A stretch of 64,000 nt of DNA from positions 930,001-994,000 of the forward strand of contig NZ_JACBZH010000001.1 of the NCBI RefSeq assembly GCF_013407855.1. The letters run 5' to 3'. Below, in pieces: positions 54,569 through 63,099 of this stretch (position 1 is the stretch's first letter; each line of letters starts with the position of its first letter). The stretch comes from Actinopolymorpha rutila. GTDB taxonomy: Bacteria > Actinomycetota > Actinomycetes > Propionibacteriales > Actinopolymorphaceae. The position numbers were made by a program, and so were the translations under genes. Under the pieces are notes generated by a model. That model was not told the origin of the DNA. It searched no databases and was given only the letters and a program-made list of their open reading frames with translations.

Positions 54569-56605
54569 GTGCTGAGAGATCTGGATCTCCAGCCCGACTA
54601 CCGCTCGGGCCAGGACTCTTTGCTTGATGACTTCTATGTGCCATGCCTTCAAGAGTCGGTCCTCTATGATCGCGCAGTTGGCTTTTTCAGCAGCACACTT
54701 TTTCACGTTGTAGCCGTCGCCTACTCAGATTTCGTCCGGCGGGGAGGACGGCTGCGCCTGATTTGCTCGCCTGCGCTCAAACCGGAGGATTTCGAGGCGA
54801 TGAAGCAAGCCGACGAGATCGGCCGCTATGCCCAGGAGACCGTTCGCGCAGAGCTCCGCGAGCTCCTCGAAAGACCGGAAGCCGTCCCCGCAACCCGCCT
54901 TCTGGCGACACTGATTTCAAACGATATCGCCGAAGTTCGAATAGCATTCGCCTCTGATCCGGGCGGCATCTTTCACGACAAGCTAGGCATTTTCGAAGAT
55001 ACTGATGGCCGCCGGGTCTCATTCGTTGGTAGCGCCAACGAGACTTGGCGTGCTTGGGGGCTTAACCACGAATCGTTTGAAGTCTTCTGCAGCTGGCGAA
55101 ACGAATCCGAACTATATCGGACCCGCAACCATGTCGATAACTTTCGGCGCCTATGGCGCGGCAACGAGCCAGGTGTGCGTGTTGATCCATTGGAGTACGT
55201 CACTCGCGAGCATCTCATGGCTATCGCGGACGACGACATCGACCACGCGATCCAGGCGGCCAGAGTGTCTCCTCGCCACCGACCGCGAGGAGCTCGTCGG
55301 GAGCTGATGGAGCACCAGTCCCGAGTGCTGGACAACTGGGCAGATCGTGGTCACCGCGGGATCGTAAGTTTCGCGACCGGAGCAGGTAAGACGTTAACTG
55401 CGATCGAAGGAGTTAAGCGGTGGACAGATGCCGGCGGAGCTGCAGTAATAACGGTCCCCGGACGCGAACTCCATGCACAGTGGACGCGGGAGATCGAACT
55501 CGAGCTACCCGGATGTCACTTGTTGACAGCGGGCGCCGGCAGCGACAGAGCGGCGTGGCAGCGACTGCTCCCTATATTTACGGGCCCTGGCAACTCCGCT
55601 GATAGTCGTCGAGTCGTCTTGACGACAAACGCCACGTTCGCCTCGGTTGATTTTCAACGCCGTCTACGCACCGGAGATCACCTACTCCTTGTCGCCGACG
55701 AGATGCACAGAGCAGGAAGTGCACGCACTCTCGCTGTCCTCGAATCAGTTCAATGGCGTGCGACGCTCGGCCTCAGTGCCACGCATCGGCGGCAGTTCGA
55801 CGATGTAGGCACCGGTAGACTTCAGAAAATATTTGGGCCGATACTCGAGCCGGTGATCGGACTGGCTGACGCAATAATTATGGGCCTCCTTGTTCCTTAC
55901 GATTACCGGCTTCACGAACTTCGTCCCGATGATGACGAACTTGAGCAATACGATGCGCTCACTAATCAAATTCGGCGACTGGTCGGTCAGGGCGAAAGCC
56001 CTAACGACACGGATAGCTATCTTCAGATGTTGCTGATTCGACGCTCTCGGATCCTAAAACAAGCCCGAGGGAAGGTTTCTCTGGCGGGCCAAATCCTGCG
56101 GAATGAGTACCGAGAGGGCGATCGGTGGATCGTATACTGTGACGACATTGCTCAACTTGATGCGCTAGTACTCGAGTGTCTCGACTCCGGCCTACCGGCA
56201 CTCGAATTCCACTCGGAGATGGCGAGCGACCGGGATGAGGTACTTCGCAGCCTCGGTGAACATGGGGGCATTGTTATCGCTATCCGATGCCTTGACGAGG
56301 GTATTGATATACCGGTGACCGACCATGCGTTGATCCTCGCGAGTTCAACGGCGGAGCGCGAGTACATTCAGCGGAGAGGTCGCGTTCTCCGAAAGTCTCC
56401 GGGCAAGTTGAGCGCAGAAGTGCATGATCTTTTTCTTGTGGACCATAAGGGTGGCTCGCTAACACGGAGCGAAGCGGTCCGCGCGCTTGAATTTGCACGT
56501 CTGGCGAGAAACTCCGCTGCGCGCGACCGATTGAAGGCGCTCGTCGCGCTTAGTTCCGATCCGGTCGAACTGCCAGACTTCATCGATGAAGAAGAGGGGG
56601 ACTAA
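54569..56605 (+). CDS. PLD-type nuclease / DEAD-box helicase fusion
   Basis: 678 residues. Residues 20-200 form a phospholipase-D-like nuclease domain with IFHDKLGIF (HxK, about 134-142) and FVGSANETW, as in the restriction-type PLD nucleases. Residues 240-640 are an SF2 helicase: FATGAGKT (Walker A, about 268), VADEMHRAG (DExH variant, about 376), LSATHRR, IAIRCLDEGIDIP and QRRGRVLR. GTG 54569 has AGAGGGGA eight bases upstream. Fused PLD-helicases appear in restriction and defence islands. First gene of the rightward operon, two bases before the next ORF. Confidence 0.88.
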   Translation: MLRDLDLQPDYRSGQDSLLDDFYVPCLQESVLYDRAVGFFSSTLFHVVAVAYSDFVRRGGRLRLICSPALKPEDFEAMKQADEIGRYAQETVRAELRELLERPEAVPATRLLATLISNDIAEVRIAFASDPGGIFHDKLGIFEDTDGRRVSFVGSANETWRAWGLNHESFEVFCSWRNESELYRTRNHVDNFRRLWRGNEPGVRVDPLEYVTREHLMAIADDDIDHAIQAARVSPRHRPRGARRELMEHQSRVLDNWADRGHRGIVSFATGAGKTLTAIEGVKRWTDAGGAAVITVPGRELHAQWTREIELELPGCHLLTAGAGSDRAAWQRLLPIFTGPGNSADSRRVVLTTNATFASVDFQRRLRTGDHLLLVADEMHRAGSARTLAVLESVQWRATLGLSATHRRQFDDVGTGRLQKIFGPILEPVIGLADAIIMGLLVPYDYRLHELRPDDDELEQYDALTNQIRRLVGQGESPNDTDSYLQMLLIRRSRILKQARGKVSLAGQILRNEYREGDRWIVYCDDIAQLDALVLECLDSGLPALEFHSEMASDRDEVLRSLGEHGGIVIAIRCLDEGIDIPVTDHALILASSTAEREYIQRRGRVLRKSPGKLSAEVHDLFLVDHKGGSLTRSEAVRALEFARLARNSAARDRLKALVALSSDPVELPDFIDEEEGD

Positions 56606-56607
56606 TA

Positions 56608-56871
56608 ATGCTTCAGTCAACCGATGATGACGGAGGGCATGGCCGCGCCGGCGCTCTGGAAGCGCTCTTAGATGTAGCGCGGGTGCCCGAAGTCATACGC
56701 GACTACCCGATCGCCAGCGATGTGTTTGAGCAAAACGACTACGAGCAGATCGTGGCGATAGCCTGGCGCCACCAGTTCAACGACGACCGAAGCAGGTTCA
56801 AGCGCGAGATCCGTGAACTACAGGAACACGTCAGCCAGCGTATTCTCGACAATCTGGAGACGATCGAATGA
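56608..56871 (+). CDS. small acidic protein of the defence operon
   Basis: 87 residues, helical and acidic, with VPEVIRDYPIASDVFEQNDY and RFKREIRELQEHVSQRILDN (a likely coiled coil). It starts two bases after the helicase stop and overlaps the DndD-like gene by ATGA. It contains a TTA leucine codon, rare in core actinomycete genes. Probably a bridging subunit; family not recognised. Confidence 0.7.
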   Translation: MLQSTDDDGGHGRAGALEALLDVARVPEVIRDYPIASDVFEQNDYEQIVAIAWRHQFNDDRSRFKREIRELQEHVSQRILDNLETIE

Positions 56872-58838
56872 GCCTCCGATTTGAAAGCGTGAGCTTAAAG
56901 AACTTCGGTCCGTATCGTCACATCGACTCCCTAAGCCTCGACACACACCCGGATTCACCAGTTGTCGTAATTCACGGTGAGAACACGCTTGGTAAAACCC
57001 GGCTGTTTCGTGCTTTGCGGTGGTGTCTGTATGGAAGCCTTCTACCCCAGCAGTCGGCCGCCGCCGCAACACAACAACTCCCTGGATATCTGAATCGACT
57101 AGCGGCCCATGACGGCGAGAATGTCATGGAAGTCAGCATGAAGTTCAGAGCCAATGGTCAGCCGTATTCGCTCGTGCGACGCGCTACCATCGAGCGTGGA
57201 ACTGCGAATGTAAGCACTGACCTACGCATTGGCCCTACGGTCGTGCAGCAGGCGTCGATTGAGTCCGAAATCGGTCGTCTACTACACCCGCAGATATCTG
57301 AATTCTTTCTGTTCGATGGCGAGCTGCTCAAGGATTTTTACGACCGCCTGAATACCGATCGAGAACGTGACTTCATCCGAGGAAGCATTGACACTGTTCT
57401 CGGCATACCTGCATTACAGCGTGGCGAGGCTGACATTGCCGATCTTGCTGAAGATGCCGTCCAACGTCAGGCTAAGGCGGTGCGAAATGTAAAGGAAAGC
57501 GCCCGTATCAGTCGCGAGATGCGGGAACTCAGCAGTCGCCAGGAGAGTATCGAAAAGGATCGGCAGGAAATCCAACGAGCCTTACGCCAAGCCAAACTGC
57601 GGCTTGCTGAAGTTAAGGAAAGCGTCGGTGCGGTGGGCGAGTTGCAGGCGGATGCGCGCGAACAGGAGACGCTGGAGGCTGCAATTGAAGGTGGCAAGCA
57701 GCAGGAGGATCGCCTTCGCGCTGAAATGCGTCAACTTCTAACTGTCGGCTGGCGGACACCTGCACTTGGCAAATTGGTCGAGGCGCTCGAACGGGTGCAG
57801 ATGCAGAATAATGCTGCCAATAGCCGGCAGCAGGCGGTTCTGCACGCCCGCGCCCGCATTGAAGTGCTGCGCGAGCAATTGGCCGGTGGGAACTGCGTTA
57901 CCTGCAACCAACCTCTGCCGCCGCCCGACCCAACGACGCATCAGCAACTGGAGGACGCGGAGCGCAACCTCGAGGATCTGGGTGCCGAGGCTGCAGATGG
58001 CCCAGACCTCGTGCTCGAGCGTCGCATCATGGCCTTGATCGATCGAACTACCGCTGAGCGCTACCGGGAGAAGCAATCTGAGCTAAACGCCGTCGTGAGC
58101 GCCCAGTTCGATCGCACGCGTCGCGTGAATGCGCTGAAGGATAGGTTGAAAGACAATAGTGCAGCGAAGATCCGTGCACTGGGTGACGAACAAGAACGGC
58201 TCGACAGCGTAATCGACGGTTTCGAGCAAAGATTGAAGACGTTCGTCCCAAGACTAAGTGACATAGCGACGAAACAGCAACGCCTTGCTCGCTCGCTCTC
58301 ACGAATTCCCGGTGCCCAGCCGGCCGTGGCAGCTGAGTCGGTGTTCTTTGAATACGTACGAACCCTCCTAGGGCGAACTATCGAGCGGTACCAAGAGCGA
58401 ACACGCGCCGAGGTCGAGAAGACTGCCAGTGAAATGTTCCTCAAATTGGTGCGGGACCCCCAAGGTTATCAAGGCCTGCGTATCGGGCGTGACTATCGGG
58501 TTGACCTCCTTGGAAGCCGCGGCCAGCACGTTGACACAAGCGAGGGTGGAAAACAACTGGTAGCGCTATCGCTGATTGGTGCGCTTAAGCTAGCGGCAGT
58601 CCGCGGTGGCCCGGTAGTACTAGACAGTCCACTCGCGCGCCTTGACCTCGAGCACCGTGAGAACGTGCTAAATACGTGGGTGACGTCGCTTGGAAATCAA
58701 GCGGTCTTGCTCGTCCAATCCGGCGAACTCACTGAAGAGAACGCTCGACAAATTCTCGGAAGTAGGATCGGTCACGAATATCGAATCGTTCGACCGAGAA
58801 ACGACCCAGATGAAGCCCAGATCGAGAGGACACAATAG
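56868..58838 (+). CDS. DndD-like SMC/Rad50 ATPase
   Basis: 656 residues. Walker A GENTLGKTRLFRAL (37-50), the DndD-type FFLFDGELLKDF (about 145-156), long coiled coils (about 190-500), a zinc hook CVTCNQPL (about 343), the ABC signature SEGGKQLVALSLIGAL (about 557) and Walker B PVVLDSPLARLD (about 581). DndD acts with DndC and DndE in DNA phosphorothioation, but no DndC, IscS or DndE is here. Its partners are a PLD-helicase and ParB-like proteins, so the role may be DNA sensing or loop-holding rather than sulfur chemistry. Confidence 0.88.
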   Translation: MSLRFESVSLKNFGPYRHIDSLSLDTHPDSPVVVIHGENTLGKTRLFRALRWCLYGSLLPQQSAAAATQQLPGYLNRLAAHDGENVMEVSMKFRANGQPYSLVRRATIERGTANVSTDLRIGPTVVQQASIESEIGRLLHPQISEFFLFDGELLKDFYDRLNTDRERDFIRGSIDTVLGIPALQRGEADIADLAEDAVQRQAKAVRNVKESARISREMRELSSRQESIEKDRQEIQRALRQAKLRLAEVKESVGAVGELQADAREQETLEAAIEGGKQQEDRLRAEMRQLLTVGWRTPALGKLVEALERVQMQNNAANSRQQAVLHARARIEVLREQLAGGNCVTCNQPLPPPDPTTHQQLEDAERNLEDLGAEAADGPDLVLERRIMALIDRTTAERYREKQSELNAVVSAQFDRTRRVNALKDRLKDNSAAKIRALGDEQERLDSVIDGFEQRLKTFVPRLSDIATKQQRLARSLSRIPGAQPAVAAESVFFEYVRTLLGRTIERYQERTRAEVEKTASEMFLKLVRDPQGYQGLRIGRDYRVDLLGSRGQHVDTSEGGKQLVALSLIGALKLAAVRGGPVVLDSPLARLDLEHRENVLNTWVTSLGNQAVLLVQSGELTEENARQILGSRIGHEYRIVRPRNDPDEAQIERTQ

Positions 58839-58843
58839 GGGCC

Positions 58844-59227
58844 ATGGCGCAATCCGGGGAAGACAAGCTCCAAATTGGCCTAACGTCGGCCGGGCAGCGT
58901 GCTCTGGACGTCCTAATGGCTGACGGTCGATTCGCCACAGAGAGCGACGCGTACAAGTTCGGAATTGCCTATGCTATCGCAGTAGGGCTTGACCTAGATG
59001 ACGCGCCACAAGGTGGCTACAAGACCAAGTACAACGCCAGTGGTGGGATTGACCTTGATGGTGTCATACGTGACTTGCTCGACGTTCTGCATGTGGGCGA
59101 CCGTCGAAGGCCGTACGCGACGGCCGAGAAGCTAGCGGAGCTCGGCGTAACCGCCGTCGCTGCACGCCTTGAGGGGAGTGAGACTCTGGCCGACATTATC
59201 TCGGAATCGCAGGGCTCGCTCTCTTGA
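58844..59227 (+). CDS. small protein ending the defence operon
   Basis: 127 residues. The N-terminus KLQIGLTSAGQRALDVLMAD with FATESDAYKFGIAYAIAVGL resembles a ribbon-helix-helix or DndE-like DNA-binding fold (a beta strand then two helices), then a globular tail with VIRDLLDVLHVGD. GGGGCC precedes the ATG by a few bases, five bases after the DndD-like stop. The DndE resemblance is weak and length differs slightly. No homologue can be named with certainty. Confidence 0.6.
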   Translation: MAQSGEDKLQIGLTSAGQRALDVLMADGRFATESDAYKFGIAYAIAVGLDLDDAPQGGYKTKYNASGGIDLDGVIRDLLDVLHVGDRRRPYATAEKLAELGVTAVAARLEGSETLADIISESQGSLS

Positions 59228-59443
59228 AGGTGGCAGGCACCTACGGTGAGTGGTTTCTTGCGGATTTGCAATCCGTACGAGCTATTCACTAGTCGATCCA
59301 TCACGTTTGCGATGGACGAACATCTAGTGCGAATTCGCTTCGCATCCCCACCGCCGGTCTCCGCTGCGCGGCCGCCTGACGGCGCCGGCGCTGCCTCCGC
59401 GCCTTCGGCGGTCGCCCGGTCGGCCGCAGGCTGAGCACGACAA

Positions 59444-59471
59444 GAGGGCCGCCAGAACACTGGCGACCCTC
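59444..59471 (+). terminator. hairpin after the defence operon
   Basis: GAGGG...CCCTC (59444-59448 with 59467-59471) plus an inner GCCAG/CTGGC helix and AACA loop. A CC/GA mismatch separates the two helices. It lies about 215 bp after the last gene of the operon. Confidence 0.55.
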
Positions 59472-59518
59472 ATCGATGTCCCGCTGCGCGGGACCAGAAA
59501 CTACGTGTGGCTGGTGCC

Positions 59519-59680
59519 GGGCCGGAGGCTTTAGCCACCTCGCTTGGTCCGGGACCCTAAGAGCGCCGGCCCACGGTGGGCGGTCAAGGGCGGGCAGCCA
59601 AGCTGCCCACCGCGCCAGGCGAGGCTACGGGCCGCCACTCTCCCGGACCAAGCCAGGACACCGGCCAAACCCTCCGGCCC
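59519..59680. repeat. nested inverted repeats (possible structured RNA or cruciform)
   Basis: Three arms nest in order: GGGCCGGAGG 59519-59528 with 59671-59680 (10 bp), GCTTGGTCCGGGA 59542-59554 with 59641-59653 (13 bp), and GGGCAGC 59592-59598 with GCTGCCC 59602-59608 (7 bp, loop CAA). All pairings are perfect. It ends exactly at the SRA-HNH stop. It may be that gene's terminator, a structured RNA, or a recombination or replication site. Confidence 0.6.
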
Positions 59681-60571
59681 TTAGGATCCGAAGCCGAAGT
59701 GTTCACGGTGGTAGCGGATGTGCTCGAGGCTTACGACGTGGCCCACGTTAGTCCGGAGTTGGCCGAGGACGCCGCCAGCGTGGTCGCGTACGCGAAGATG
59801 CTCGTCGATGTAGATGCCCCCGAGGTCGAAGAGCGCGTGGTCATTGGCGCAAAGGCACAGCATGTTGTCCGGCGTGTCCGGGCCGTTATGAGGCCGTCCA
59901 AGTGCCCGAATGTGCGCCCCCTCGGCATACAGACCGACTGGAAGCCGTAGCTGTACCCCGCAGACCTGACACGTGTACTTGTGAAGCTTCTTCACCGCGG
60001 TCGCGACTGCGGTCGTGCGGATGATGCGCTGTGTCGTTCCGATCGCCTGCCGAGGCGTCACCGTCCCTGCCGGCAAGTTCGCGGGCGGGATGAGGGGCTG
60101 CACCTCCTGCTGGACCAGTCGCACGAGTTTGAAGCGCCAGATCCGGTACCCGCTCTTGCCGACCTCTGACCAATGCTGCGCGACGCGGAAGAGCCCGTCA
60201 TAGCGGTACCCGACGACAGGAGAGAAGGCCGGGTCCCCCTTCCAGCCACGGATGACGCGGACCGGATAGCCGTTCTCTTCGCTCACCACGAGCCCTGCGT
60301 TGCCTGACTGAGTGAGCTCCTGATCGGCAACCTGCTTCTTGCTCGACGGATCGTTCCCGCCGGCACCGGTATAGACGATCTCGTCGCCGTAATCCTCGTC
60401 GTCCTCATAACCACCACTGACGACGATCGATTCAGAGCCGTCCTTGCCGTTGCCGCAGATGCCCTGGATGGTGACCCGGTGGACGCCCGCGGCTGCCAGC
60501 TCCTTCCTCGACGCGTATGTGGTCCCAACAGGATGCTCCGCTAGTTCTCCAAAGAGCCGCTGCCCAGCCAT
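59681..60571 (-). CDS. SRA (YDG) - HNH modification-dependent endonuclease
   Basis: 296 residues. Residues 1-165 are an SRA/YDG domain (HPVGTTYASRKELAAAGVH, SIVVSGGYEDDEDYGDEIVYTG, KKQVADQELTQSGNAGL, PVRVIRGWKGD), which flips out methyl- or hydroxymethylcytosine. Residues about 200-265 are an HNH nuclease: YTCQVCG, EGAHIRALGRP and PDNMLCLCANDHALFD. This is a type IV restriction arrangement that cuts modified foreign DNA. ATG 60571 follows GAGGGGACGG. It lies directly beyond the methyltransferase-bearing system, with opposite logic. Confidence 0.9.
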   Translation of the reverse strand: MAGQRLFGELAEHPVGTTYASRKELAAAGVHRVTIQGICGNGKDGSESIVVSGGYEDDEDYGDEIVYTGAGGNDPSSKKQVADQELTQSGNAGLVVSEENGYPVRVIRGWKGDPAFSPVVGYRYDGLFRVAQHWSEVGKSGYRIWRFKLVRLVQQEVQPLIPPANLPAGTVTPRQAIGTTQRIIRTTAVATAVKKLHKYTCQVCGVQLRLPVGLYAEGAHIRALGRPHNGPDTPDNMLCLCANDHALFDLGGIYIDEHLRVRDHAGGVLGQLRTNVGHVVSLEHIRYHREHFGFGS

Positions 60572-60676
60572 TCCGTCCCCTCGTCCCTACCCACGTTTGA
60601 TCATCGAGGGTACTGACGAATGCGCACGTGAGGGGCGCATAGCGCACTGGGTCATCCGTATTGACGTCCCGACCCG

Positions 60677-61042
60677 TCACTGGACTACGTGCGAGCTCTT
60701 CCGGTAGAGCGCAGTGGGCCGCCACAGCTGCGGCCAGGACGAACCAGGCACGAGCTCCGCGACACCCAGTTCCCGCAGCCGGTTGAGCGTGTTGCGGACG
60801 TTGCCGTCGTCGGTCCGGCCCAGCATCTCGGTGATCGTGCGCGGCGAGACACCCTCCTCGCCGTTGACGTCAAGCAGAGCCGCCACCTGCCGCTGCATGG
60901 AACCGACAAGGCGGTCTCTGAAGTCCGGCTGTTCGGTCGGGCTGGAGGTGAAGGCGGCCGCCAGCTCGGCCGCCGCGGTGGACAGCGTCATAAGGAACTG
61001 AGCGATGGCACGGTCCCGGGGATCCGGCGAGGTCTCGGTCAT
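60677..61042 (-). CDS. small winged-helix-like protein
   Basis: 121 residues. The middle (about 58-100) reads like a winged helix: VAALLDVNGEEGVSPRTITEML and GNVRNTLNRLRELGVAELVPG. The N-terminus is a helix rich in Ala and Glu. It is transcribed in the same direction as the SRA-HNH gene, 106 bp upstream, so it may regulate it. No ribosome site is obvious at ATG 61042. Confidence 0.55.
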   Translation of the reverse strand: MTETSPDPRDRAIAQFLMTLSTAAAELAAAFTSSPTEQPDFRDRLVGSMQRQVAALLDVNGEEGVSPRTITEMLGRTDDGNVRNTLNRLRELGVAELVPGSSWPQLWRPTALYRKSSHVVQ

Positions 61043-61294
61043 GGGGAGGAATGATACTTCTGTACCGATTCCATAACCCGATGGTGGGCGAGGAGGGCCT
61101 TGGATCCGATCCCCTGCACAGTGTCGGCGTCGGCCCTCCCGCCGAGCAGCAGCAGACGGTCCGACTCACACGCATGTTCGACAACCAGGCGATGTTAAAG
61201 CGAGGGGCCCGTGTGAGGTCGACGGTGCGGTGACGTCGATGGGTGGGCGGGCTCGGTGTGGATTGAGGAGTCACGACTTACTAGAGACGGGCGA

Positions 61295-61789
61295 TCACTC
61301 ACGGCTTACGTCAAGGTCGACCCGGGCCGCATTGATGAAGTCGTCATGAAGTCCCCGGCGAATCCCATCGCCTCCGGGCCAACCCATCGCCGTGAAGAAC
61401 CTGTCGCTACGTAAGTCCCTGCTCCAAGCTTCGGCGCTGCACACCACAGTTCGCGGCGCGAGTAGCCGTAAGGCAGTGAGGGTCACCCCGAGTTGGAACC
61501 TAAGGCCGTCGGCCGGCACGAACTTTGTCTCCGGCATCTCCTGTCCGAGGTCCGCTCTGCTGAGTAACCCCTCGTGGAACGTGATGGCCGCCCTCTGGTA
61601 CTCCAACGCCGCGTGCAGGAAAGCCGTGTAAGCCTCCCGCCGTTCCTGGATCAACGCAAGGTCTCGCTGCCCCATATGGGAGCGGTGCCACGCCACCCGC
61701 TGGGCGATCAGCGTTCCACCGATACCGAGCAGGGCTACTGCTCCCGTCCCTGCCGATGTCACGACTGCTGCCATCACTTGCGCGTCCAC
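61295..61789 (-). CDS. membrane-anchored small protein, unknown
   Basis: 164 residues. One N-terminal membrane segment (about 5-28, VMAAVVTSAGTGAVALLGIGG), then helices (LALIQERREAYTAFLHAALE, LGVTLTALRLLAPRTVVCSAEAWSR). This shape is common among actinobacterial accessory proteins of unknown role. GGAGGCGG lies near its start codon. Confidence 0.55.
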   Translation of the reverse strand: MDAQVMAAVVTSAGTGAVALLGIGGTLIAQRVAWHRSHMGQRDLALIQERREAYTAFLHAALEYQRAAITFHEGLLSRADLGQEMPETKFVPADGLRFQLGVTLTALRLLAPRTVVCSAEAWSRDLRSDRFFTAMGWPGGDGIRRGLHDDFINAARVDLDVSRE

Positions 61790-62595
61790 GTGTCGTCCGC
61801 CTCCCTTTAATGTTGAGCACGCTAACGGGACGTGATCACTTTGTCAGGTAAACAGCAGTACGCACCCGAGGTCATGAACAGCGCCCCGGGATGGCGCCGC
61901 CCATCTGAATCGTGCGCCTCAGCGTCTGAATGGCCAGGCCATCGCCGCTTCCGGCGCCACCTAGTGCTCGGTCTTCGCCCGCCGGACGGGCAGGTGGGTG
62001 TTGCCGCGACGCCGTGCGCCGCCTTACGCCGCTGTGGACAGCGAAAGCGAGTAGATACCGATGTACGCATCCTTACAAAGCCCGGGGGCGCCACCCTCGT
62101 GCCCGTCGGCCGCGCCACTTAGGAGGTGGGGCGGGCAAGTGGGAAGGCACCTCGGGCGCTAGTCAGGATGAGCGCACGGTCCCCTGCGGGGGCCATGCGA
62201 TACGGGGGTAACTTCACTTGTCAATGGTCCTGTCTATGAAACACTGCCGCCGGGGGACGGGGATGGCAGTACAGGCAGGTGAGAATCGGCCAAGTCGTGC
62301 AAGACCGCGAGCCCGCCGACGCCATCACCGGGGCGAGGCCCGGCGACGACACAGATCCGTCTCACCGAACACGTCGCGGCGAGCGTGTGAGAGTCTGCAC
62401 CTCAGAGATGCCGGTAGCCGTTCCTTCACAAGATCGACCCAGAACACGAAAGGTATTCGCGTCGAGACCTGCTCATCACACCCCCGCCTACCACTGAATC
62501 CAGACTTGAAGTTGAGGAAGTGTGATATCTATTTCTTGTAATGCTAGCGTTAGATCGAGTAGCGAAGCAAAGGTGGAACGGGTTCAAGTAGGCGA
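61790..62595. other. 806-bp region with no supported gene
   Basis: Short frames exist on both strands but none has a convincing start or protein-like sequence. GC content falls towards the right, especially after about 62520 (TGTGATATCTATTTCTTG), indicating foreign DNA. I see no repeat or RNA gene. Confidence 0.5.
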
Positions 62596-63099
62596 ATGGT
62601 GGTAACGCTAGGTGCGATATTATTGAATCCACCGCTTACCCGTGGGACGCGGACTGTCAACAGTCTATGCATAGCGGCAGATATCCTCGAGTGTGATACC
62701 GTCGAAGTTGCAAATCTATTCTCTGTCCCTACGCGCGACGTGACAGTTATAAACAGCATCGGACGTTCAACTGCCGGTTGGGAAGCGGCTCGAACGCAGT
62801 TGCTTCAGGTCGTCAGCGAGTCAGATCACCTCTTAGCTGGATGGGGGGTAAGCGGCCTGTCCGGCCTTGCCTCCACTCGTCGATTAATGCAGATCGAGTA
62901 CGTTTACAGTTGCGCTAGAAAGACAGGAAAGAACGCTATCTGGACCCTCAACGGTGAAGCGCGGCATCCCTCGAGGTGGCACCAGTACGTGAGCGATCGA
63001 CACGGACGAGCAAGGGGGAATTCGCTGCGCGACCGGATCGGTAGCGTGCTCACGCAGATCCCAGTTCCGCCCGAATCTGTCCAGGACATCCATCCTTAG
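62596..63099 (+). CDS. DUF1643 family protein, short N-terminus
   Basis: 167 residues. LGAILLNPPLTRGTRTVNSLCIAADIL, VEVANLFSVPTRDVTVI and ADHLLAGWG-type sequence (SDHLLAGWGVSG) match the DUF1643 family, found mainly in phage and accessory regions. The usual 20-40 residues before ILLNPS are missing: the frame is closed by a TAG at 62560 with no other start, so it may be truncated. GC is lower than surrounding DNA. Function unknown. Confidence 0.65.
   Translation: MVVTLGAILLNPPLTRGTRTVNSLCIAADILECDTVEVANLFSVPTRDVTVINSIGRSTAGWEAARTQLLQVVSESDHLLAGWGVSGLSGLASTRRLMQIEYVYSCARKTGKNAIWTLNGEARHPSRWHQYVSDRHGRARGNSLRDRIGSVLTQIPVPPESVQDIHP

Larger units (their letters stand above)
59228..59680. other. 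453-bp gene-free region with nested inverted repeats
   Basis: The 3' ends of the defence operon and the SRA-HNH gene face each other here. It holds a terminator-like hairpin (59444-59471), a hairpin GTCCCGC/GCGGGAC (59478-59494), and a large nested inverted-repeat block (59519-59680). No coding frame looks real. Confidence 0.7.

Noticed and set aside
56868..58838. A complete Dnd phosphorothioation system
   Set aside because: Only a DndD-like ATPase, and at best a weak DndE-like small protein, is present; DndA/IscS and DndC are missing.
59519..59680. Nested inverted repeats as an integron attC site or group II intron
   Set aside because: No integron integrase, cassette core sites, intron domain V or reverse transcriptase nearby.
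61832..62541. Short frames on the plus strand between the membrane-anchored protein gene and the DUF1643 gene
   Set aside because: Arg/Pro-rich translation typical of random high-GC DNA, no ribosome sites.
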